Source of the DNA: Ferrovibrio sp041906005
GTDB lineage: Bacteria > Pseudomonadota > Alphaproteobacteria > Ferrovibrionales > Ferrovibrionaceae
Assembly: GCF_041906005.1 (NCBI RefSeq)
Contig: NZ_JAYRJY010000001.1
Location: 1,426,001 to 1,490,000, forward strand
Length of the DNA stretch: 64,000 nucleotides
Direction: 5' to 3'
Made by a program: the position numbers and the translations under genes. Shown piece by piece: positions 26,057-35,107 of the stretch. Every line of letters starts with the position of its first letter. Within the stretch, counting starts at the first letter, position 1. The notes beneath the pieces are model-generated. The model made no database searches, was not told where the DNA came from, and saw only the letters and a list, made by a program, of their open reading frames with translations.

Positions 26057-27217
26057 ATGAAACGCCCTGCCCTGACCTTCTCCGCCGTCGCCCTCGCCCT
26101 GCTACTGGCCGGCGGGGCCGGGTGGTACTGGTCTGCCCGCACCGACACCCAGCCCTCTTTCCGCATCCACAGCGTGGCCCTGGGCAGCGTGGAGGACACC
26201 GTATCGGCGGTCGGCACCCTGCAGCCGCTGACCTACGTCGATGTCGGCACACAGGTTTCGGGCCAGCTGAAGGTCATATCCGTGGATTACGGCCAGCGCG
26301 TGGAGCAGGGCGCCCTGCTGGCGCAGATCGATCCCACCGTCTATGAGGCGCGTGTCGCCGCCGATCAGGCCAACCTGCTGGCCCTGAAGGCGCAGCGCGC
26401 CGACAAGCAGGTGCAGCTCGGCCTCGCCGAGCGTCAGTTCGAGCGCCAGCGCCGCCTGCTGGCCGAACGCGCCACCAGCCAGGATTCCTACGACAGCGCC
26501 GAAGCCAACCGCCGCTCGCTGCTGGCTCAGATCGCCGTGCTGGATGCGCAAATTCAACAAGGCGAATCGACGCTGCGCTCCGACCAGGCCAATCTGGGTT
26601 ACACCAAGATCTACGCGCCGATGACCGGCACGGTGGTGGATATCAGCGCGCGTCAGGGCCAGACCCTGAACGCCAACCAGCAGGCCCCGATCATCCTGCG
26701 CATCGCCGATCTCGATACCATGACGGTGAAAACCCAGGTCTCGGAAGCCGATGTGCCCAAACTGACCATTGGCATGCCGGCATATTTCACCACGCTGGGC
26801 CAGCCCGACAAGAAACGCACCGGCACCTTGCGCCAGATCCTGCCGACGCCGGAAACCGTCAATAATGTGGTGTTGTATTCCGCGCTGTTCGACGTCGCCA
26901 ATCCCGAGCATGACCTGCTGACCCAGATGAGCGCACAGGTCTTCTTCGTGGTGGCGAAAGCCGAGAACCTGCCCGTCGTGCCGATGGCGGCCCTGCGGCC
27001 GCTGCCCAACGACAAGGCCCGCTTCGCCCTGCGCGTGATGGAAAACGGCCAGCCGGTGCGCCGCATCGTGGAGGTCGCCGCCAGCAACCGCGTGAATGCC
27101 GCGATCAAAAGCGGCCTGAAAGCCGGCGAGGAGATCGTGCTGGATGCGCCGCCGGCCGGACAGCGCAATGCGGCGTCACGCCAAGGCGGCCCGTCCGGCC
27201 CGCCGCCGCGGCTGTAG
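26057..27217 (+). CDS. MacA/PvdR-type periplasmic adaptor of a tripartite exporter
   Basis: 386 residues. N-terminal membrane anchor (FSAVALALLLAGGAGWYW), a biotinyl-lipoyl half-motif (VSAVGTLQPLTYVDVGTQVSGQL), a long alpha-hairpin (about residues 95-175), then the second lipoyl half (LGYTKIYAPMTGTVVDISARQGQ) and membrane-proximal barrel. It links the ABC protein MacB to the outer-membrane channel. First gene of a macA-macB-tolC-like operon; position beside a siderophore receptor suggests siderophore export or recycling, like PvdR. Confidence 0.93.
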   Translation: MKRPALTFSAVALALLLAGGAGWYWSARTDTQPSFRIHSVALGSVEDTVSAVGTLQPLTYVDVGTQVSGQLKVISVDYGQRVEQGALLAQIDPTVYEARVAADQANLLALKAQRADKQVQLGLAERQFERQRRLLAERATSQDSYDSAEANRRSLLAQIAVLDAQIQQGESTLRSDQANLGYTKIYAPMTGTVVDISARQGQTLNANQQAPIILRIADLDTMTVKTQVSEADVPKLTIGMPAYFTTLGQPDKKRTGTLRQILPTPETVNNVVLYSALFDVANPEHDLLTQMSAQVFFVVAKAENLPVVPMAALRPLPNDKARFALRVMENGQPVRRIVEVAASNRVNAAIKSGLKAGEEIVLDAPPAGQRNAASRQGGPSGPPPRL

Positions 27218-27229
27218 CGGGGCATTGCG

Positions 27230-29248
27230 ATGAATGTCATGTCCTCCACCCAGCAGGGCGACCAGCAGGCCATTCTGCAGCCGGACCGGAAAACCGGCCA
27301 AACCACTGACCAGCCGGTGATCCGCCTGCGCGACATCCGCAAGACCTTTTATCGCGGCACGCTGGCCGTCGAGGTCCTGCACGGCATCTCGCTCGACATC
27401 CATGCCGGCGAATTCATCGCCATCATGGGCGCCTCGGGCTCGGGCAAATCAACCCTGATGAATCTCATCGGCCTGCTCGACCGGCCGACCAGCGGCTCTT
27501 ACACGCTGGACGGCACCGAAGTCGCGGCCCTGGATGCCGACCGGCGCGCCCTGCTGCGCCGCGAGGCTTTTGGTTTCATCTTCCAGCAATACAACCTGCT
27601 GCCGGGTGAAACCGCCGCCGGCAATGTCGAGATGCCGGCGATCTATGCCGGCCTGTCACGCGGCGAACGCGCGGCACGCGCCGCCGAACTGCTGACACGG
27701 CTTGGACTGTCCGACCGCATGGATCATCGCCCGGCGCAGCTTTCCGGCGGCCAGCAGCAGCGCGTTTCGATTGCCCGCGCCCTGATGAACGGCGGCGCCA
27801 TCATCCTGGCCGACGAGCCGACCGGCGCGCTGGACAGCAAAAGCGGCGCCGAAGTGATGCAGCTTCTGCGCGACCTGAATGCCCAGGGCCACACCGTTCT
27901 GCTGATCACCCATGATCCCGAAGTGGCGGCACAGGCCAACCGCATCGTCGAGCTGAAGGACGGCAACATCGTCTCCGACCGCGGCACCGGAAGCGTCACG
28001 CCGACACAGGCCGCACCGAAACATCCCGAGCATCACGTCCGCACGGGCTTTGCCCTGTTCGACGCGCTGGAAGCCGGCCGCATGGCCCTGCAGGCTTTGC
28101 GCGGCAACCTGCTGCGCACGCTGCTCACCCTGCTGGGCATCATCATCGGCGTGGCCTCGGTGGTGGCGATGCTGGCGATCGGCGACGGCGCCAAGCAATC
28201 GGTGCTCGACCGCATCACCGCCATGGGCACCAACCTGCTGCTGATCCGGCCCGGCGCGCCGAACATCCGGCGCAGCGACGGCATCACGGCAACCCTGGTG
28301 GCCGAGGATGCCGATGCGATCAAGGCCGAGATCGGCAATGTCATCGCCGTGGTGCCGGAATATACCGGCAACGTCACCGCGCGCTACCGCGACCGCGACA
28401 CCGTCACCCAGGTCAATTCCACGGTCGCCGATTTCCCCAAGGCGCGCGACTGGCCGGTGGCCGAAGGCGTGTTCTTCTCGGACGAGGATGTGCGGGCCTA
28501 TGTGCCCGTGGCGGTGATCGGCCAGACCGTGGCGAACAACCTGTTCCCCGGCGGCCAGCCGGTCGGCAACTACATCCTGCTGAACAGCATTCCCTTCCAG
28601 GTCATCGGCACCATGACGTCCAAGGGTGCCACGCCATGGGGTGCCGATCAGGACGATGTGATCTACGCGCCGCTCACCACCGGCATGTTGCGGCTGTTCG
28701 GCCAGCGTTATGTGAAGACGATCACAGTCCAGGTCGAGGATGTGACGAAGATCGATGACACGCAGGAGGAAATCCGCCAGCTTCTGGTCGCGCGCCATCG
28801 CGCGGAGGATTTCCAGATCCGCAACATGGCCTCGATCATCGAAACCGCCATGGCCACCCAGAATACATTGACCATCCTGCTTGGCTCGATTGCCGCCATC
28901 GCCCTGCTGGTGGGCGGCATCGGCGTGATGAACATCATGTTGGTCAGCGTCACCGAGCGCACGCGCGAGATCGGCGTGCGCATGGCAACCGGCGCGCGCC
29001 GGCTGAACATCATGCTGCAGTTCAATTCCGAAGCCCTGGCGATCTGCACGCTCGGCGGCCTGATCGGCGTGGCCGTCGGCTTAAGCACGACCTGGCTGTT
29101 CGCGTGGTTCGGCCGGCCGGTGATCTTCTCGCCCGAACCTGTATTGCTCGCCTTCTCCTGCGCCTTCGCCACCGGCCTGCTGTTCGGCTATCTGCCGGCG
29201 CGCAAGGCCGCCGATCTCGACCCTGTGGTCGCCCTCGCTGCGGAATAA
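27230..29248 (+). CDS. MacB/PvdT-type ABC transporter (ATPase plus FtsX-like permease)
   Basis: 672 residues. N-terminal ATPase: Walker A MGASGSGKSTLMNLIGLLD, signature LSGGQQQRVSIARALMNGG, Walker B IILADEPTGALD. It continues into the MacB core: first helix LLRTLLTLLGIIIGVASVVAMLAIG, a periplasmic domain of about 230 residues, then three helices with GGIGVMNIMLVSVTERTREIGVRMATGAR and the final LPARKAADLDPVVALAAE. It powers mechanotransmission in a tripartite exporter rather than transmembrane transport. It begins 12 bases after macA; the outer-membrane gene follows after seven bases. Confidence 0.95.
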   Translation: MNVMSSTQQGDQQAILQPDRKTGQTTDQPVIRLRDIRKTFYRGTLAVEVLHGISLDIHAGEFIAIMGASGSGKSTLMNLIGLLDRPTSGSYTLDGTEVAALDADRRALLRREAFGFIFQQYNLLPGETAAGNVEMPAIYAGLSRGERAARAAELLTRLGLSDRMDHRPAQLSGGQQQRVSIARALMNGGAIILADEPTGALDSKSGAEVMQLLRDLNAQGHTVLLITHDPEVAAQANRIVELKDGNIVSDRGTGSVTPTQAAPKHPEHHVRTGFALFDALEAGRMALQALRGNLLRTLLTLLGIIIGVASVVAMLAIGDGAKQSVLDRITAMGTNLLLIRPGAPNIRRSDGITATLVAEDADAIKAEIGNVIAVVPEYTGNVTARYRDRDTVTQVNSTVADFPKARDWPVAEGVFFSDEDVRAYVPVAVIGQTVANNLFPGGQPVGNYILLNSIPFQVIGTMTSKGATPWGADQDDVIYAPLTTGMLRLFGQRYVKTITVQVEDVTKIDDTQEEIRQLLVARHRAEDFQIRNMASIIETAMATQNTLTILLGSIAAIALLVGGIGVMNIMLVSVTERTREIGVRMATGARRLNIMLQFNSEALAICTLGGLIGVAVGLSTTWLFAWFGRPVIFSPEPVLLAFSCAFATGLLFGYLPARKAADLDPVVALAAE

Positions 29249-29255
29249 CCCAACC

Positions 29256-30698
29256 ATGCCTGCCTTCCGTCTGACGGCCACGGCCGTGCTTGCCCTTTCG
29301 CTTGGCGCCTGCTCGATGGTGCCCGACTATTTCAAGCCCGCCGTCGAAACGCCGAAGGCGTGGGACAGCCGGCAGGACGGCGCCGGCCTCTGGCCCGATG
29401 CCGGATGGTGGCACAGTTTCGGCAGCGCCGAGCTGAACGCCCTGATCACCGAGGCCCAGGCCGGCAACACCGACCTGCGCGCCGCCGTGGCCCGCATCCG
29501 CCAGGCCGAGGCACAGGCCAAGATCTCCGGCGCCGCGCTCTATCCCACTTTGGGCAGCGATGGCTCGGCCACCCGCAGCCGCACCGGCCGCGGCACCAGC
29601 ACAACGAATACCACCAGCAGCAGCGCGACCTCGGGTCAGGTCATCCGCAACAGCTTCGCCGGCAACCTCACCGCCGGCTACCAGGTGGATCTCTTCGGCG
29701 CCAACTCGGCCACCGCCGATGCGGCACTGACCCGGCTGGAGTCCAGCCGTTTCGACCGCGAGACCGTGGCGATCACGCTCTATGCCGATATCGCCACCGG
29801 CTATTTCCAGGTCCTGTCGCTGCGCGACCGTATACGTCTGGCCAACGATACCCTGCGCGTGGCCGAAGGCGTGCTGGAACTGCTGGAAAGCCAGCGCCGG
29901 CTGGGCGTGACCACCGATTACGAAGTCGCGCAGCAGCGCAGTAGCGTCGCCACCCAGCGCGCCACCGTGGCGGCGCTGGAGCAGAGCGAACGCCAGGCCC
30001 TGGATGCACTGGCCGTGCTGATCGGCCGCAACCCGCAGGGTTTCCGCGTGGCGGGCAACACCCTGGCCGGACTGAACCTGCCGCCGGTGGCCGCCGGTCT
30101 GCCGTCGGAGCTGCTGCTGCGCCGGCCCGACCTGCGCAAGGCGGAAAGCGACCTGCGCGCCGCCAATTTCGATATCGGCGCGGCGCGGGCCGCGCGCTTC
30201 CCCAGCCTCGACCTCACGGCGCGGGCCGGCACCCAGAGCGGCACGACGGCCGCGCTGTTTGAGCCCAACACGATGATCTATTCCATCGCCGCCTCGCTCA
30301 CCGCGCCGATCTTCCAGGGCGGCAAGCTGGAAGGCCAGGAGGAGCTGGCGCGCGCCCAGAGCCAGGAACTGGTGGAAAGTTATCGCGGCGCCATCCTCTC
30401 GGCCTTCCGCGACACGGAAGACGCGCTGGGCGCCACGCTGAATACCGGCCGGCAATACGGCTTTGCCTCGGAAGCCTTCAATCAGGCCAACGATGCCTAC
30501 CGCATCGTGGAAGCGCGCTATCGCGCCGGCACGGTGGGATTCCTCGACCTGCTGGATGCCCAGCGTTCGGTGTTCTCGGCCAACGATGCGATGGTGCAGG
30601 CGGGCCTCAGCCGCTTCACCGCCAGCGTCGATCTCTACAAGGCACTCGGCGGCGGCTGGGACGGCAGCACGGTGCCGCCTATCATCACCCGGCCTTGA
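29256..30698 (+). CDS. TolC/NodT-family outer-membrane efflux lipoprotein (OpmQ-like)
   Basis: 480 residues. Lipobox LSLGAC at about residues 14-19 gives a lipid-anchored mature chain, followed by the NodT start MVPDYFKPAVETPKAWD. Two repeats of the TolC coiled-coil/beta module are evident, each ending in a domain like DLLDAQRSVFSANDAMVQAGLSRF. Completes the macA-macB exporter. Its last 14 bases overlap the convergent alpha/beta hydrolase gene, leaving no room for a terminator. Confidence 0.93.
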   Translation: MPAFRLTATAVLALSLGACSMVPDYFKPAVETPKAWDSRQDGAGLWPDAGWWHSFGSAELNALITEAQAGNTDLRAAVARIRQAEAQAKISGAALYPTLGSDGSATRSRTGRGTSTTNTTSSSATSGQVIRNSFAGNLTAGYQVDLFGANSATADAALTRLESSRFDRETVAITLYADIATGYFQVLSLRDRIRLANDTLRVAEGVLELLESQRRLGVTTDYEVAQQRSSVATQRATVAALEQSERQALDALAVLIGRNPQGFRVAGNTLAGLNLPPVAAGLPSELLLRRPDLRKAESDLRAANFDIGAARAARFPSLDLTARAGTQSGTTAALFEPNTMIYSIAASLTAPIFQGGKLEGQEELARAQSQELVESYRGAILSAFRDTEDALGATLNTGRQYGFASEAFNQANDAYRIVEARYRAGTVGFLDLLDAQRSVFSANDAMVQAGLSRFTASVDLYKALGGGWDGSTVPPIITRP

Positions 30699-31617
30699 GG
30701 TTCTGCGCCCCGCCGGCGCCGGCCGACGCCGTCGCTGTCGCCGGCGCCGACGCCGCCTGCAGCAGCCAGTCGGCCTGCGCCGCCCAGCATTGCTGCGGCA
30801 TGTCGCGCTTGAAGAAGCCGAAATGGCCGATGCGCTGCAGGCCCCAGTCGCGCGGCGCCACATGCAGGCGTTCGATGCTGGCGTTGGGGTAATAGCCCAT
30901 CAGCCTGTCGACGCCCTTCTTCGGTCCGAAATCGTGATCGTCGGCGAAGCTGATCATGCGCATGCGGGCGCGCACGGCATGATTATGCGGCCGCAACGGC
31001 GCACCGTCGTCGTCGACCAGATAATGCGGCGAGCAGCACCAGCGCCGCCAGTCGCGCGCGATGGCGCCGGGCAGCGGCTGGCCGCCCAGCCACCAGCCCG
31101 GAATCCGGTCGATCAGGCCGACCACTGCCGGAAACGCGACATACCATGACAGCAGCAGCCGAATCTGATGCCGGCGCGACCAGTTGCGCCAGTAGCCATG
31201 CTGCGAGGCAATCGCCAGCACGGCATCGATCTCGCCGGCCTGCGGCATCAGGCCCAGCATCTGGCCGCCAAAGGAATGGCACACCATGGCGCGGCGATGG
31301 CCGGGCGCATGCCGGCTGAGGAAATCGGCGGCGGCGGGAATGTCGCGCCGGCCCCAGTCGAGCATGCGCGGCAACGGCGCTCCGGGGCTCTGCGGCGAAC
31401 CGCCGATGCCGCGATAGTCGAAGGCCAGCACGGTGAAGCCGCGCCCGGCGAGGAAGGCGGCGAAGCTTTCGTAATAACGGCGCGCGACGCCGGTGGCCGC
31501 ATTGATCTGCACGCTCACGCCATTGGGCCGGGCAGGCTCGATCAACGTGCCGGCCAGGATCTGGCCATCGGGCACGGGGATGGAGACGGAGAGAATCTTC
31601 AGTCGCGGTGTCTGCAT
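30685..31617 (-). CDS. Alpha/beta hydrolase (COG4757-like), paralogue 1
   Basis: 310 residues, cytosolic, no signal peptide. Serine-hydrolase nucleophile elbow CHSFGGQMLG, oxyanion-region NAATGVARRYYESFAAFLAGRGFTVLAFDYRGIGGS. The segment APRDWGLQRIGHFGFFKRDMP near the C-terminus with His contains the catalytic His and is shared almost base-for-base with the second hydrolase at 33036-33935. Substrate unknown. Ends in an Ala/Thr-rich tail absent from the paralogue. Confidence 0.85.
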   Translation of the reverse strand: MQTPRLKILSVSIPVPDGQILAGTLIEPARPNGVSVQINAATGVARRYYESFAAFLAGRGFTVLAFDYRGIGGSPQSPGAPLPRMLDWGRRDIPAAADFLSRHAPGHRRAMVCHSFGGQMLGLMPQAGEIDAVLAIASQHGYWRNWSRRHQIRLLLSWYVAFPAVVGLIDRIPGWWLGGQPLPGAIARDWRRWCCSPHYLVDDDGAPLRPHNHAVRARMRMISFADDHDFGPKKGVDRLMGYYPNASIERLHVAPRDWGLQRIGHFGFFKRDMPQQCWAAQADWLLQAASAPATATASAGAGGAQNLKAG

Positions 31618-31657
31618 GGCGCGCAGGCTAGAGGCGCCAATTCCGCGCCGGCAATTA

Positions 31658-31735
31658 CGCGCGACGTAAGGTCGCGCGACTGTGATCGGTCTGCCGTCAC
31701 GTCAACCCGATTCGTTGAATCACGACTGCGTGACG
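31658..31735. other. Two inverted repeats in a 135-base gap
   Basis: CGCGCGAC/GTCGCGCG with a five-base loop at 31658-31678, and CGTCACG/CGTGACG around 31693-31735. They lie between the thioesterase stop and the start of hydrolase 1. Either could be a terminator-like structure or operator; there is no T tract. Confidence 0.35.
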
Positions 31736-31752
31736 AACGGCTGCGGCCGCCG

Positions 31753-32199
31753 CTATCCGGCATATACCGGCATCACCATGCCGGTACAGCTGGCGAAAAC
31801 CGTGTCGCCGTCACCCAGCCGCCCCTCGACGAAGCAGACATGCCGTGTTGTGCGTGTTGCCCAGGCGCGGAAGGCGAGCGACGGCGCGGGCCGTGCCAGA
31901 TGCAGGAACTGCACCGCCAGATTCAGCGTGACCACGGTGTCGGTATCGTAATGTCCGAGGCCGGCCAGCACCACCGCCGCATCAAATCCGGCGGCAATCA
32001 CGCCGCCATTCAGCGCCGCCGCGCCGCCACCGCCGAGCATGCCTTCGGGTAACGCCGTCAGGCCGATGACGGCCTCGTCCGTCCCGAAACTTCCATCGAA
32101 ACCGAACCAGAGAATCTCCGCGCGGCGATTGAACAGCGAGAGCGAGAGAGCGCGATCGGCCGCGTCGCGACGAAAGGGAATCCGCGATCCATCCGCCAT
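31753..32199 (-). CDS. PaaI-like hotdog thioesterase
   Basis: 148 residues from ATG 32199. Hotdog-fold signature GMLGGGGAAALNGGVIAAGFDAAVVLAG (the usual HxGG-like turn is here ALNGG) and VTLNLAVQFLHLARP match PaaI-type acyl-CoA thioesterases. The typical His of HGG is replaced by Asn (LNGG), also seen in some family members. Seven bases downstream of the amidohydrolase gene, in the same direction as it and both alpha/beta hydrolases, suggesting a common acyl or aromatic catabolic function. Confidence 0.8.
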   Translation of the reverse strand: MADGSRIPFRRDAADRALSLSLFNRRAEILWFGFDGSFGTDEAVIGLTALPEGMLGGGGAAALNGGVIAAGFDAAVVLAGLGHYDTDTVVTLNLAVQFLHLARPAPSLAFRAWATRTTRHVCFVEGRLGDGDTVFASCTGMVMPVYAG

Positions 32200-32206
32200 G
32201 CCGCGC

Positions 32207-33034
32207 TCACAGGCCGAAGACCCGGCGCGCGTTGCCACCGAGAAATTTCGCCTTTGCCTCGGCCGGCAGGTCCAGCGATTCGACGCCTTTGATGCAGCGG
32301 TCGAACGGCAGATGCGGGAAGTTGGTGCCGAACAGCACCTTGTCCTGCCCGTAGCCTTTCATGAACTGCAGCAACGCCGGCGGATACATCTTGGGTAGAT
32401 AGGCCGAGGTATCGATGTAGACATTCGGATGCTTCCAGCACAGGGCCAGCATCTCCTCGGTCCAGGGAAAGCCGATATGGCCGCCCACGATGACCAGCTC
32501 GGGGAAATCCAGCGCCACCTGGTCGATATAGGGGATCGGCCGTCCGGTCTCGGAGGGAAACAGCGGCCCGGTATGGCCGACCTGGGTGCAGAAGGGAATG
32601 CCGAGCTCGACGCATTTGGCATAGAGCGGATAATAGCGCCGGTCGGTGGGCGGCAATTCCCACAGCCAGGGCACCACGCGCAAGGCCCTGAAGCCGAGCT
32701 CCTTCACGGCGCGCTCCAGCTCGCGCACGGCCTCCATCGGCTTGTGCAGGTCCACGGCGGCGACGCCGGTGAAGCGATCCGGATAGGCGCGGGTGAAGCG
32801 CGCCACCTCGTCGTTCGACACCACCCAGCGGCCGGGCCGCGCCCAGGCGCAGAACATCAGCCGGTCGATGCCGGCGGCATCCATCAGCGCCACCACCTCG
32901 TCGGGCGACAGCGCGCGGTCTAGCATGGCCGCCGTGCCCGACTGCTCGAACAGCCGCACCACTTCGGGCATGGTCTGGCGTGCATTGAAAACCGGCTGCG
33001 CCCAGGAATCGATAATGGGAGTGCCCGCACGCAT
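32207..33034 (-). CDS. Amidohydrolase_2-family protein with altered metal ligands
   Basis: 275 residues from ATG 33034. Overall TIM-barrel pattern of Amidohydro_2: DRFTGVAAVDLHKPMEAVRELERAV, FCTQVGHTGPLFPSE, VIVGGHIGFPWTEEMLALCWKHPNVYIDTSAYLPKMYP and VLFGTNFPHLPFDRCI. The usual N-terminal HxH after IxD is replaced (PIIDSWAQPVF) and the normally acidic FGTD position is Asn. Metal dependence may therefore be lost or changed. One base separates its start from the stop of hydrolase 2, so they are probably co-translated. Confidence 0.82.
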   Translation of the reverse strand: MRAGTPIIDSWAQPVFNARQTMPEVVRLFEQSGTAAMLDRALSPDEVVALMDAAGIDRLMFCAWARPGRWVVSNDEVARFTRAYPDRFTGVAAVDLHKPMEAVRELERAVKELGFRALRVVPWLWELPPTDRRYYPLYAKCVELGIPFCTQVGHTGPLFPSETGRPIPYIDQVALDFPELVIVGGHIGFPWTEEMLALCWKHPNVYIDTSAYLPKMYPPALLQFMKGYGQDKVLFGTNFPHLPFDRCIKGVESLDLPAEAKAKFLGGNARRVFGL

Positions 33035-33035
33035 G

Positions 33036-33935
33036 TCAGGCCGCGCGGGAATCGCTTTTGCGGTAGGCCGCGTTGTAAAGCCACTCGGCCATCTCGGCCC
33101 AGCGTTCGGCCGGCATGTCGCGCTTGAAGAAGCCGAAATGGCCGATGCGCTGCAGGCCCCAGTCGCGCGGCGCGATATGCTGGCGGTCGATCCGGGCACC
33201 GGCATAGGTCTGGGCCAAAGCATCCACGCCCCGCCTCGGCCCGAAATCCACATCGTCGGCGAAGCTGATCATGCGCAGGGGCGCGCGGATGCGACGGTTC
33301 TGCGGCTGCAGCGGCTTGCCGGTATCGTCGGACATGTAATGCGGCGTGCGGCACCAGCGCGCCCAGTCCAGCGCCACGCCGCGCGGCAGCGGCTCGCCGC
33401 CCAGCATGCGGCCCGGCACATGGCCGCGCAAAGCCACGGTCAGCGGCATGGCGACATACCAGATCGCCGCCAGCCGCACCTGATGCGCCGCCGGCCAGTT
33501 GCGCCAGTAGCCCTGCTGGGCGCCGATGGTGATTGCGGCGGCGATGTCTTCCGCCCGCGGCAGCAGGCCCAGGGCCTGGCCGCCGAAGGAATGGCCGACC
33601 ATGCAGGGCCGCGCCTCGGGGAAACGCTGGCTGAGGAAGGCGGCGGCGGCGGGAATATCGTGGCGGGCCCAGTCGAGCATGCGCGGCGCCGGCGCGCCGG
33701 GCGATGTCTCGCGCGAGCCGGCAATGCCGCGATAGTCGAAATTCAGCACGGCGAAACCGCGCCCGGCCATATAGGCGGCAAAGGCATCGTAATAGCCGCG
33801 CGGCACGCCGGTGGCGCCGTTGATCTGCAGGGTCAGGCCGTTGAAAGCCGACGGCACGGGCGCGAACAGGCGGGCCGAAAGCTGCTGGCCATCGGCAGCC
33901 GTGAGGGTGACGGATTCGGGAGGCAATGTGGTCAT
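33036..33935 (-). CDS. Alpha/beta hydrolase (COG4757-like), paralogue 2
   Basis: 299 residues. Nucleophile motif GHSFGGQALG, NGATGVPRGYYDAFAAYMAGRGFAVLNFDYRGIAGS near the N-terminus and IAPRDWGLQRIGHFGFFKRDMP near the C-terminus, in the same order as paralogue 1. Heads the unit hydrolase-amidohydrolase-thioesterase. No signal peptide. Substrate unknown; a short-chain ester or lactone is an inference. Confidence 0.85.
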   Translation of the reverse strand: MTTLPPESVTLTAADGQQLSARLFAPVPSAFNGLTLQINGATGVPRGYYDAFAAYMAGRGFAVLNFDYRGIAGSRETSPGAPAPRMLDWARHDIPAAAAFLSQRFPEARPCMVGHSFGGQALGLLPRAEDIAAAITIGAQQGYWRNWPAAHQVRLAAIWYVAMPLTVALRGHVPGRMLGGEPLPRGVALDWARWCRTPHYMSDDTGKPLQPQNRRIRAPLRMISFADDVDFGPRRGVDALAQTYAGARIDRQHIAPRDWGLQRIGHFGFFKRDMPAERWAEMAEWLYNAAYRKSDSRAA

Positions 33936-33999
33936 GCCGCGATCTATAGGATCGCCGCCCGGGCGCGGACAAATGCAAAGTGCCGCGGCTCGGATGAAT

Positions 34000-34974
34000 T
34001 CATTTCACCTGACGCAGGGGCGCGCGACGTTTTCCGGTTTTGGCCTTTTTGCCGTTCGCGTCTTGGGCCGGCATAAAGGGCGCCATCTGCGTGTTGGCCC
34101 GCCGCATCAAATCGACCAGCCAGTCGCGCAGGGCCTGCAGCGACGGCCGTTCGGCATCGGCGCGGCGGCAGACGAACCAGTAGCCCTGGTCGGCCGGCAC
34201 CACCACGGGAAACGGCATCACCAGCCGTTTGTCGGCCAGCTTTGGCGCGATCAGCGGCACCACGGCCAGCGCCACGCCCAGCCCCTGCTCGGCCGCCTCC
34301 AGCATCTGCACCACGCTGTCGACCCAGACCTCGCGGCCGGCGGTGATGCCGTCGACGCCGGCGGCGCGCAGCCAGCGCGGCCAGGCATCGGCGAAGGTGG
34401 ACAGATGGATGAGCGTCTGGCCGCGCAGATCGCGCGGAGTTTTCAGCTTCGCCGCCAGTTTCGGCGCGCAGACCACGGTGGTCGCCAGGTCGGTGAGCTT
34501 CACGGCGGTCAGCCCCGGCCAGCGGCCATGGCCGAACCGCACGGCGGCATCGATGGCATCGCGCGCGAAATCGGCATGGCGCGGCGAGGATTCCACGAAC
34601 AGCCGCAGGCCCGGCTGGCTTTCCAGGAATTCGGCCAGGTTGGGAATGATCCAGGTGGCCGCCACATTGGGCACGGCCGACAGCCGCAGGTCTTCGGCAT
34701 GGGGCGTCTGGCCCACGCGCAGCGAGGCCTGCGCCACCTGGTCGAAGGCCTTGCGCACCGTGCTGAAATAATCCTGCCCGGCCTCGGTGAGGCGGATCTC
34801 GCGGTTGAGCCGGCGGAACAGGCTCAGGCCCAGATGCTGTTCGATCTGCTTCACGCGATGACTGATCGCCGACGGCGTGAGGTTGAGCTCGGTGGCGGCC
34901 GCCTTGAAGCTCAAATGGCGGGCGGCGGCGTCGAAGGCCTCGAGGGCCAGCAGGGGCGGCAGGCGTTTGGCCAT
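34000..34974 (-). CDS. LysR-family regulator (GcvA-like)
   Basis: 324 residues. N-terminal winged helix: LLALEAFDAAARHLSFKAAATELNLTPSAISHRVKQIEQHLGLSLFRRLNREIRLTEAGQ, very like GcvA-type members. The substrate-binding domain spans about residues 95-300. A basic Lys/Arg-rich tail (NGKKAKTGKRRAPLRQVK) extends beyond the usual end. Same direction as the hydrolase cluster, 64 bases upstream of it; it could control that unit. Confidence 0.9.
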   Translation of the reverse strand: MAKRLPPLLALEAFDAAARHLSFKAAATELNLTPSAISHRVKQIEQHLGLSLFRRLNREIRLTEAGQDYFSTVRKAFDQVAQASLRVGQTPHAEDLRLSAVPNVAATWIIPNLAEFLESQPGLRLFVESSPRHADFARDAIDAAVRFGHGRWPGLTAVKLTDLATTVVCAPKLAAKLKTPRDLRGQTLIHLSTFADAWPRWLRAAGVDGITAGREVWVDSVVQMLEAAEQGLGVALAVVPLIAPKLADKRLVMPFPVVVPADQGYWFVCRRADAERPSLQALRDWLVDLMRRANTQMAPFMPAQDANGKKAKTGKRRAPLRQVK

Positions 34975-35107
34975 GGCCCCAGATTAGGACGATTCAGGCG
35001 AATGGGAAGCCGTGACGTGGCGGCAGACTGACGCCGCGGCAGGCCCGACCTTGGTCTAGTGCGCCATCGCAGACCAGCCGGCGCTTTAAAGCAGAATAAG
35101 GAAAATC

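Noticed and set aside
29022..30863. 613-codon minus ORF antisense to the efflux channel
   Set aside because: Shadow of the TolC-like gene; only GC-skew keeps it open.
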